From the NCBI GenBank assembly GCA_019751475.1, contig JAIENH010000414.1, forward strand, positions 1 to 5,915: 5,915 bases of DNA, written 5' to 3'. The notes beneath the pieces were generated by a model. It was not told the DNA's origin. It made no database searches and saw only the letters and a program-made list of their open reading frames with translations. A program made the translations under genes and the position numbers. Below, in pieces: positions 1-5,915 of this stretch (its first letter is position 1; each line of letters opens with the position of its first letter). This DNA comes from Cyclobacteriaceae bacterium (lineage in GTDB: Bacteria > Bacteroidota > Bacteroidia > Cytophagales > Cyclobacteriaceae).

Positions 1-1
1 A

Positions 2-3000
2 TTTATCAACCCCAACTCTTCGATTACTATTGCCGAACGTGATCAAAAGTTTATCGCTAGCGCCAATTTAAATGGAAAGCTTAACATCAATGCACCGTTT
101 TCAGGGACTTCTGCGCTACTAAGTAAAATTTCCTTTGAAAGAATGATCATCAGCAATCAAGCGCCTTACTTCCGCATCGGTTCCGTTTCTTTTGGATCGC
201 CCAACGCCACAGAAAATCAAACTATCTCAGGCTTTCCACTTACACTTACCAACATTGGTGTTAAGTCAGAAGAGGAACGGGTAGGCTTAATTGTTGGTGT
301 AAAGGTAAATTTTGTAAAAGCCGCTGACGAGGGATTTTCAGGATCAACCTTAGTTACCGTTTGGGGTAAAACCCCCAGCACTTCCGAGGCAACCGGTGCG
401 CAAGAACAAAAATGGAAATTTGATAAGGTGGAGGTTGAAGAAGTTACAGTAAGAATGGTGAAAAATGGCGTGTATGACCTGACAGGGTCTGTTCGCTTTT
501 TCAAAGGAGACCAACTCTATGGCAATGGCTTTAAAGGATTCTTGAGGGGTTCTCTTGCAAAGATTAATCTCTCCGTACAGGCGGAAGCACTGTTTGGCAA
601 TAATACAGAAATCCGCTATTGGTATGCCAGTGCGTTGGTGTGTTCTGGTACCGGCATTCCACTCACCGGTTTTTCTGTTTACGGATTTGGTGGAGGGGCC
701 TATTATCAAATGAAGCCGGCAGCTGCCTCGCAAAATAATTCAATTGGTCTCACGGCCTCAGGAGTACGCTACGAACCAGACAGTAAGTCCTTTTTAGGAC
801 TCAAGGCCTCCGTGTTCATCGGCACTACAGGCAAACCCGAATCCATGAATGGCGATGTCACATTGGAAATAAATCTCAACCGAAGTGGCGGCATCAATTT
901 TATTTCCTTCATCGGAAACATTTATTTCATGACCCCTGATTTCTCGTGCAACCCACGCGATGTAGTAGGTATGGCAAGTTCCATGGCCCAGGGCAAAGAC
1001 AGTCCCCCGGTGGTTGGTTCTAACCGATCGCAACTCAGTGGTCATGTCAAGTTATTATTCGACAACGTCAACAATTCTTTTCTTGGTAATGTGGAGGTGT
1101 ATGTCAATGTATTGGGTGGTTTGGTACAAGGAGCGGGCCCCAACAAGAAGGCCGGATGGGCCGAGTTATACTTCTCTCCCAGCAATTGGCATATTGTTAT
1201 TGGCACACCCAGCTCTCCTATTGGATTGGAAGTAGCGAGACTTTTTAAGTCGCAGAGCTATTTTATGATGGGAAAGAATATTCCGGGCAGCCCACCCCCG
1301 CCTGCAAAGGTTAGTGAAATACTGGGCTTGGGTGCAGACGATCTTGATTATATGCGAGATGCAAATGCGCTCCAGTCGGGGTTTGGTTTTGCCTTTGGCA
1401 CCAATCTCACGGTTGACACGGGTGACTTGCGGTTCATGCTTTTCTACGGGCGATTCACCGCAGGTGCCGGTTTTGACATCATGATTAAAGACTATGGCGC
1501 CTCTGCTCATTGCCTGGGTGTGCCTCCTCCACTGGGCATCAACGGTTGGTATGCCAATGGCCAAGCCTACGCCTTTTTAGAAGGGAAGATAGGCATCAAG
1601 GTAAGTCTGCCTTTTTATAAAGGAGACTATGAGATTTTGAAAATTGGTGCGGCAGCAGTATTGCAGACACGTGCACCCAATCCGTTTTGGATGCGAGGCA
1701 TCGTGGGCGGCTACTACGATATACTCGGTGGTCTTGTAAAGGGACGCTGTAGGTTTGAGGTCACTATTGGAAAAGAATGTACGATCGTGGCTGATGACAA
1801 TGCCCTAGGTGACGTAACCATCATTGCCGAAGTAGCGCCTGTGGCAGGAACAAAAGATGTAAGCGTGTTCAACGCAGCCCAGGCCGCATTTAATATTCCG
1901 GTAGGCCAGGTGTTTGAGATAACAGACAATACCAATCGCACTCGTTACTTCCGGGCTAATTTAAATGAGCTCACGATCCGCCAGGGAACAAATGCACCCA
2001 TCACAGGCACCATTACCTGGAATGCAACCAACGATGTGGCCGCTTTTGATGCCTTTGATGTATTGCCTCCCAATGTAGAACTCACCCTTCGCGTTAAGGT
2101 GACCTTTGAAGAGAGGATAAATAATGTTTGGACTAAATATGTATTGGATGGCAAAACAATAGAAGAGGTCAAAGAGGCCGCTTTCACTACAGGCCCCGCA
2201 CCCGACTTCATTCCTCCTTCCAATGTTGCTTATTCGTACCCAGTGATTGACCAGTTTAACTTTTACCCAGGCGAGTATCCGCAAGGATACATCGTACTGA
2301 AGCGGGGACAACCTTATCTCTTTACACCCGACCCAACGGTTGACCAAAAGGCCTGGTTTAAAAAATCAAGTGGCACACCCACACAGTTTAGCTATCAATA
2401 CGATGCCGGAAATAGGACCGTATCATATTCACTGCCTTCCTTGGAACTAAACAAAGGCTATTCATTTGAACTCGTGAACCTGCCAAAGGCCCAAACGGCA
2501 GTAGACACTAACGTTAGCAAAGTGGAGAAAGTCACTACCACTGGAGAGGTAGAAACGAAAGTAACTACTAAAGATATTGAAGGAACCATTGAACAGGGTG
2601 GCCCTAAGGTGATCTACGCGGCCAAACTTCGAACAAGCATGTATAATACGTTTGGTGATAAGATGAATGCACAACTGCAAACGGTACCCGTAATATTTGA
2701 TTCCCCAGGTGTATTTCAGAGTATTCTTACCGGCAACTTTCGTCTAACCGAGCCTTTTGATGCCCTTGAGATTGGAGCTACTGACCTTAACAACAACTTG
2801 GTACAAATTGAGGCAGACTTGACCAATCCATGGTATGAATCAAAAATCCACCCGCTTGTTTATGAAGGGTACCCTTTAAACAGCTACATGACTGTAACAA
2901 ATAGAAATGTAACAATCAATGGGCTTCCACCGATAAAGAGCATTCAATTGAATCAGCCGGTACCTTATCCTACCTTGTCAAATCCCACCACATCGACAAC

Positions 3001-3253
3001 AGTACCCCGGCTAATACACTCCACCCAAGTGTTTGCTTATTGGGATTTCAATGATATCATTCAACATGTGGCAAATTTTATCGCGAATGGAGGTGCTTTT
3101 ACACCGCGATTTAGACAAATTATGATTGGAACCGTTGCAAACTATGATCCAGGTCCTTACAAAGTAAACTTCTCTTATTATCTGCCAGGCACTCGACAAA
3201 AAACGAGCACCAGAACCCTTACAATGTCATGGACCTTAGCAAAACCTAAGTGA
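2..3253 (+). CDS. Large beta-rich surface protein with Ig-like domain, 5'-truncated by window edge
   Basis: The frame is open from the first complete codon at position 2 to the TGA at 3251-3253, giving 1083 visible residues. The ATG at 143 is therefore internal and the true start lies upstream. Numbering from position 2, residues about 1-600 are rich in Gly, aromatic residues and alternating polar/hydrophobic strands (for example GNGFKGFLRG, RYWYASALV, GWYANGQAYAFLEG). A Pro-rich turn, SPPPP, lies near residue 430, and all five cysteines that I located (about 214, 316, 504, 583, 593) lie in this half. Residues about 608-732 resemble a bacterial Ig-like (Big_5/SbsA-type) domain: it opens with PVAGTKDV, has LPPNVELTLRVKV near its end and closes with FTTG. 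The rest (about 733-1083) is further beta-rich sequence containing a Thr/Lys/Glu-rich linker (about 834-870). I see no catalytic motif and no obvious type IX sorting domain at the C terminus. Export and surface location are inferred from composition and from the neighbouring signal peptides. I do not recognise a named family for the N-terminal half. Confidence 0.85.
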   Translation, partial: FINPNSSITIAERDQKFIASANLNGKLNINAPFSGTSALLSKISFERMIISNQAPYFRIGSVSFGSPNATENQTISGFPLTLTNIGVKSEEERVGLIVGVKVNFVKAADEGFSGSTLVTVWGKTPSTSEATGAQEQKWKFDKVEVEEVTVRMVKNGVYDLTGSVRFFKGDQLYGNGFKGFLRGSLAKINLSVQAEALFGNNTEIRYWYASALVCSGTGIPLTGFSVYGFGGGAYYQMKPAAASQNNSIGLTASGVRYEPDSKSFLGLKASVFIGTTGKPESMNGDVTLEINLNRSGGINFISFIGNIYFMTPDFSCNPRDVVGMASSMAQGKDSPPVVGSNRSQLSGHVKLLFDNVNNSFLGNVEVYVNVLGGLVQGAGPNKKAGWAELYFSPSNWHIVIGTPSSPIGLEVARLFKSQSYFMMGKNIPGSPPPPAKVSEILGLGADDLDYMRDANALQSGFGFAFGTNLTVDTGDLRFMLFYGRFTAGAGFDIMIKDYGASAHCLGVPPPLGINGWYANGQAYAFLEGKIGIKVSLPFYKGDYEILKIGAAAVLQTRAPNPFWMRGIVGGYYDILGGLVKGRCRFEVTIGKECTIVADDNALGDVTIIAEVAPVAGTKDVSVFNAAQAAFNIPVGQVFEITDNTNRTRYFRANLNELTIRQGTNAPITGTITWNATNDVAAFDAFDVLPPNVELTLRVKVTFEERINNVWTKYVLDGKTIEEVKEAAFTTGPAPDFIPPSNVAYSYPVIDQFNFYPGEYPQGYIVLKRGQPYLFTPDPTVDQKAWFKKSSGTPTQFSYQYDAGNRTVSYSLPSLELNKGYSFELVNLPKAQTAVDTNVSKVEKVTTTGEVETKVTTKDIEGTIEQGGPKVIYAAKLRTSMYNTFGDKMNAQLQTVPVIFDSPGVFQSILTGNFRLTEPFDALEIGATDLNNNLVQIEADLTNPWYESKIHPLVYEGYPLNSYMTVTNRNVTINGLPPIKSIQLNQPVPYPTLSNPTTSTTVPRLIHSTQVFAYWDFNDIIQHVANFIANGGAFTPRFRQIMIGTVANYDPGPYKVNFSYYLPGTRQKTSTRTLTMSWTLAKPK

Positions 3254-4290
3254 AGATGGATTATAAAAGATTTCACTTCCTCGCAACCGTCCAACTACTG
3301 TGGTCAAGCTTAACTATTGCCCAAAATGTACCATTAACACAAAATGTTTCTGTCATTTCACTTGTTAGGAAAGATACCGTTTTCCTTCGATGGGCCCCGT
3401 TGGATGCATCGACATGGCTTAAGACTAATCAGACTGGGTACAAGGTGGAGCGCTATACTATGGTACGCAATGGACAAATTATAGACCCCCCTGAGAGAAA
3501 GATACTAATTGAGAATTTCATACCTGCTCCTGCGGCAGAATGGGAGCGCCTGGTGAAACGGGAGCCACAAGCCGTAGTGGCTGCTCAGGCGCTACTGGGC
3601 GAGCGTTTTGAATTGGATTTGAAAAACACGGACGTTATGCAGATTGCTAATAAAGCCAACGAGAACGATCAACGCTTTTCTTTTGCTCTCTTCAGTGCCG
3701 ACAGGTCGCGGGGAGTAGCAACCGCCCTGGCTTTGTACCTGGAAGATGCATCGCCTAAAAAAGGTGAACGTTATTTGTACAGGGTTATTAGCGAAAAGGG
3801 TGGTGCCGAAGCAGGTCGTGGGTCGGTGTTTGTCAACATGGATGAGCCCACCTATCTACCGCCTCCCGAAATTCAATCCATCAGCGAGAAGGAGGGTTTT
3901 GTTGAATTAACCCTATCGAACCCGTTGGGTAAGTCGATGTACTCTTATTATGTTTTAGAGCGCTCAGCAGATAGCGTACGTTTTGCTCCGTTAGATCAAT
4001 TGCCCTCTATTCAGTTGCAGCATGAAAATATTTCATCAAAAATCTATCTCACAGACACCCTCCCGGTTAGCGTACCCAAAGGCTACTACCGGGTAAAGGG
4101 GATGACACCTTTTGCCCGCTCAGGGCCGCCCTCCGGCATTCGTTCGGTCAATCGCTCCATGTCATTAAATAATCCGGAAATCACAGACGTAAACTCAATA
4201 AACAACACCTCGTTTGCCATTGCCTGGGAGTTTGATGTGAATCAAAATGCGCGAACTGAACTACCTTCGGCTAAAAGCCGAAGGGTTTAG
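3250..4290 (+). CDS. FnIII-repeat secreted protein, N-terminal fragment of a gene disrupted by an insertion
   Basis: This is the intact 5' part of a multi-FnIII gene. GTG at 3250 overlaps the upstream stop (GTGA); ATG at 3256 is an equally good start two codons later. Neither has a Shine-Dalgarno motif, which is usual for Bacteroidota. The N terminus is a signal peptide: basic MDYKRFHF, a hydrophobic stretch to about residue 22, and probable cleavage near TIAQ/N. FnIII module 1 (about 30-200) has the strand-B Trp (FLRW) and strand-C YKVERY, then a predicted-helical insertion (about 92-165), then ERYLYRV. Module 2 spans about 204-300 (YYVLERSADS, GYYRVKGMTPFA). Module 3 starts at about 308 and reaches its strand-B Trp (AIAWEFDV) before the coding sense breaks at residue 334. 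The last 12 residues (RTELPSAKSRRV) are encoded by inserted DNA and end at the TAG at 4288-4290. The product is probably exported but truncated, about half of an original 693 residues. FnIII modules usually mediate binding or spacing, so no enzyme activity is indicated. Confidence 0.85.
   Translation: MKMDYKRFHFLATVQLLWSSLTIAQNVPLTQNVSVISLVRKDTVFLRWAPLDASTWLKTNQTGYKVERYTMVRNGQIIDPPERKILIENFIPAPAAEWERLVKREPQAVVAAQALLGERFELDLKNTDVMQIANKANENDQRFSFALFSADRSRGVATALALYLEDASPKKGERYLYRVISEKGGAEAGRGSVFVNMDEPTYLPPPEIQSISEKEGFVELTLSNPLGKSMYSYYVLERSADSVRFAPLDQLPSIQLQHENISSKIYLTDTLPVSVPKGYYRVKGMTPFARSGPPSGIRSVNRSMSLNNPEITDVNSINNTSFAIAWEFDVNQNARTELPSAKSRRV
4264..4284 (+). repeat. Left-end hairpin of the insertion
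   Basis: A perfect 8-bp inverted repeat, CCTTCGGC / GCCGAAGG, with a TAAAA loop. It lies about 14 bases inside the left edge of the insertion. It matches in shape and loop the hairpin near the right edge and fits a transposase-recognised subterminal hairpin of the IS200/IS605 type. The TAG that ends the truncated FnIII reading frame (4288-4290) follows directly. Confidence 0.8.
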
Positions 4291-4292
4291 TA

Positions 4293-4306
4293 TCGGCTAA
4301 AGCCGA
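4293..4306 (+). repeat. Second hairpin of the insertion (TCGGC-TAAA-GCCGA)
   Basis: A perfect 5-bp inverted repeat with a TAAA loop, 8 bases after the left-end hairpin. It repeats that hairpin's core CGGCTAAA-GCCG, so it looks like a duplicated or diverged copy of the same recognition structure. Confidence 0.7.
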
Positions 4307-4397
4307 CTGAAGCAATGCACATAGACTCGGAAATCATTCGGGAGAAAATCGCTGAGTCATCTAGTGTTCGCTTCATACAAAATTATTAAACTAAAGT

Positions 4398-4415
4398 CTT
4401 CGCCTAAAGGCGAGG
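4398..4415 (+). repeat. Right-end hairpin of the insertion
   Basis: A 7-bp stem, CTTCGCC / GGCGAGG, with one T:G wobble and a TAAA loop, followed by GATTTTCCCCC up to the right junction. It has the same orientation and loop as the left-end hairpin, as expected for the two ends of an IS200/IS605-type element and not expected for an element with terminal inverted repeats. The short T run after the stem could also give weak terminator activity, but it is brief and runs into C residues. Confidence 0.75.
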
Positions 4416-4425
4416 GATTTTCCCC

Positions 4426-5507
4426 CAGATACAGACATTAAAGGATTTGCTGTAGAGCGCTCGGGCGGCCCTGACCAACCCTTCACGCAACTGAATCAAA
4501 ACCTAATAGCCCCTACTCTTCGCAGCTATATTGATGCGAAACCATTACCCGCCAACTACTATCGTGTTTCGGCTGTATCGCTGCGAGGTGAACGATTATA
4601 CTCGCTAACGCGCTTCGATCATTTGGTGGACAGTGTGCCCCCAGGGGCTCCGGATGGACTGAAAGGAAAAGTAGATGAGTTTGGCAATATCTCCATTTCG
4701 TGGAAGCCTAATTCCGAAAAGGATATGGCAGGCTATCGTATCTACCGGGCCACTTTTGGTCATGAGGAACCATCGCAACTTACGAGTGAGCTAATTGAGC
4801 AAGCCGAGTACGCTGACAAGCTCGATCTCAACACGTTGAATAAAAAAGTATTTTACTACGCTATGGCAGTGGATAAAAATCAAAATCATTCGTCCCTCTC
4901 CCAGCCGCTGGAATTAAAACTTCCTGATAAAGTAGCACCTCAGCCACCTACATTTCTACCTCCTCAACCTGAAAACGGGGCCGTTTTTCTACGCTTTAAG
5001 CCAAGCCCTAGTGAGGAAGCAGTGCGCTACGATGTCTATGTTCGTTCACCCGAGCCCGTTCAATGGGTGCGCATCAAAACATTTGAGAAAAATGACACCG
5101 TCAAGATTTACTCATTCAGATACTCTACAGAAGAGAAAAAAGCACAAGTATTTACTGCCACTGCGTTTGACGAAGCGGGCAATGAATCTTCACCTGCAGA
5201 ACCTGTAGTAGGTGTTCGAAAATCCACCCTTGCACAATCCGTTGTATTAAAGGAACCCTTGATTGACCGCGAGAAAGGCCACGTGGTATTGCAATGGACA
5301 AATCCTGAAAAAGAAGCAGCCTCCTACCAAATTTACAGACGTGAAAACGAAAAAGAATTTTTGTTGCACAAAACTATTGAAGCAAATGTCAATGAATGGG
5401 CTGATAAGTTATTGAAAATAAACACGAAGTATACTTACTTTATAATCACCCTTCTTAACGATAGATCATCATCACACATGAGCAAATCTATAACCATTCA
5501 GTATTAG
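4426..5507 (+). pseudogene. 3' remnant of the disrupted FnIII-repeat gene (half of module 3 plus modules 4-6)
   Basis: This is frame 3, whereas the 5' part is frame 1. The frame is open from 4395, after a TAA at 4392-4394 inside the insertion, but authentic coding resumes at about 4426 with ADTDIKGFAVERS, the strand-C side of FnIII module 3. Module 3 ends near NYYRVSAVSLRG. Module 4 begins at SVPPGAPDGL and contains ISISWKPN, GYRIYRA and YYAMAVDKNQN. Module 5 contains VFLRFKPSPS, YDVYVRS and FTATAFDEAGNES. Module 6 contains HVVLQWTNP, YQIYRRENEK and YTYFIITL. The stop is the TAG at 5505-5507, directly after the last module, with no extra sorting domain. No good start exists for this fragment: the earliest candidates are TTG 4623, GTG 4626 and ATG 4725, all inside modules, and no signal peptide follows them. 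It is therefore probably not exported even if translated. The coding sequence is otherwise undamaged, suggesting that the disruption is recent. Confidence 0.85.
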
Positions 5508-5527
5508 ACCGGGAAATGTTGAACAAT

Positions 5528-5915
5528 ATGAAATATATAGTTCTGTCCATTCTATTCTATCTGATGTACAGTGGCGCACAGGCGCAATACACAGTTAGGA
5601 TCTCGGTCCAAGGAAGTGCAACAGGCTGCATTGGCGTTCTGACTGGCAACAACGTTTCAGGCACATTGAAACGATCAGATGGAACCGTAATCACTACTAC
5701 ATCTAATTCTGGGGCCAGCTCTTTTGTTGTAGCGACTAGTGGTGGAAGCTCTAATTCCCTTTCATTTCTTGTAAGCGGTTCAGGATCTTATGCGTGCGAC
5801 TGTCGTGATCCATTTGATCCTACTTCACAAATCCCCGGTTGCATCACGTCTGGGGGTGCGAGCAGGTCAGAAGTGGCCTTAAATGTTTCCCTTTCACTTG
5901 GGGCATGCGGCCTTA
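5528..5915 (+). CDS. Small secreted Gly/Ser/Thr-rich protein with several cysteines, 3'-truncated by window edge
   Basis: ATG at 5528-5530 opens a frame that stays open to the window end (129 codons visible). It begins 20 nt after the FnIII stop, so it is probably in the same transcript. An in-frame TTG at 5519 is possible, but the ATG directly precedes a clean signal peptide: MKYIVLSILFYLMYSGAQAQ, with likely cleavage after AQA at residue 19. The mature part is low-charge and rich in Gly, Ser, Thr and Val with a beta-strand pattern. It has cysteines at 34, 90, 92, 105 and 127; the CDC pair and the following DPFDP could form a disulfide or metal-binding loop, but this is speculative. I do not recognise a family. 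Export to the periplasm or cell surface is well supported by the signal peptide. Its place downstream of the FnIII gene suggests it belongs to the same surface assembly. Confidence 0.75.
   Translation, partial: MKYIVLSILFYLMYSGAQAQYTVRISVQGSATGCIGVLTGNNVSGTLKRSDGTVITTTSNSGASSFVVATSGGSSNSLSFLVSGSGSYACDCRDPFDPTSQIPGCITSGGASRSEVALNVSLSLGACGL

Larger units (their letters stand above)
4250..4425. mobile_element. ~176-bp hairpin-rich non-autonomous insertion, IS200/IS605-derived (MITE/PATE-like)
   Basis: This segment interrupts the FnIII gene. Deleting 176 bp joins AATG at 4246-4249 to CAGATACAGAC at 4426 and restores the frame, reading WEFDVNQNADTDIKGF across the junction. The exact ends are ambiguous by about 1-2 bases (4250-4425, 4251-4426 or 4252-4427 all work). 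Each end carries a subterminal hairpin preceded by a similar short motif (ctgaacta at 4256-4263; ctaaagt at 4391-4397). The hairpins have the same orientation, similar stems and TAAAA or TAAA loops. There are no terminal inverted repeats and no clear target-site duplication. This layout is typical of single-strand-transposing IS200/IS605 elements, which insert 3' of a short specific target. The AATG before the junction would be the candidate target. No transposase or TnpB is encoded, so movement would need a TnpA from elsewhere in the genome. Assignment to IS200/IS605 is inference; the insertion itself is well supported. Confidence 0.75.

Noticed and set aside
143..145. ATG at 143 as the start of the large gene
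   Set aside because: The same frame is open from position 2 with protein-like sequence and no stop, so 143 is an internal Met of a gene that begins outside the window.
217..3199. Minus-strand reading frames opposite the large gene (for example 350-733, 1166-1564, 1961-2347)
   Set aside because: All lie inside a long, convincingly coding + strand gene and encode no recognisable protein. They are antisense shadows.
4398..4421. Rho-independent terminator after the 5' fragment
   Set aside because: The stem is followed by only GATTTT and then C residues. The matching hairpin at the other end of the insertion explains it better as a transposon end.
4250..4425. Programmed frameshift, intein or intron joining the two FnIII halves
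   Set aside because: The segment is short, contains stops in the relevant frames, has no slippery site and no splicing-domain or group I/II intron features that I can see, and has end hairpins typical of a mobile element.
4623..4625. TTG at 4623 as the start of an independent FnIII gene
   Set aside because: The frame upstream, from about 4426, encodes the rest of FnIII module 3 that matches the 5' fragment. No signal peptide follows the TTG.
5011..5208. 65-codon + strand frame within the FnIII remnant
   Set aside because: It overlaps clear FnIII coding sequence (modules 5 and 6) in another frame and has no protein-like features.

Overview
The window looks like a piece of a Bacteroidota chromosome, probably Cytophagales-like. 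This is inferred from four things: large Thr/Asn/Gly-rich secreted proteins, tandem fibronectin type III (FnIII) modules, no Shine-Dalgarno motifs before the starts, and moderate GC. No RNA gene, CRISPR array or housekeeping gene is present.

All genes are on the + strand and look like one operon of exported proteins. (1) Positions 2-3253 hold the 3' part of a very large beta-rich surface protein. Its reading frame is open to the left window edge, so the ATG at 143 is internal. (2) A gene for a signal-peptide-bearing protein with about six FnIII modules starts at the GTG at 3250 (or the ATG at 3256) and overlaps the previous stop codon. (3) From 5528 to the right edge runs the 5' part of a small secreted Gly/Ser/Thr-rich protein with several cysteines, 20 nt after the FnIII gene.

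The main event is in gene 2. An insertion of about 176 bp (roughly 4250-4425), rich in hairpins and with no transposase, splits the gene inside its third FnIII module. It adds in-frame stops and shifts the frame from 1 to 3. Removing 176 bp rejoins the halves into a continuous reading frame of 693 residues with a sensible FnIII junction. The insert has similar subterminal hairpins at both ends in the same orientation, each a CTTCGSC-type stem with a TAAA or TAAAA loop. It has no terminal inverted repeat and no evident target duplication, which fits a non-autonomous element derived from the IS200/IS605 superfamily.

In function, the three products are probably exported and work at or outside the outer membrane, as a large surface protein with a modular FnIII partner. 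The sequence does not reveal the exact role. In this genome the FnIII partner is probably reduced to its first two modules and part of the third.
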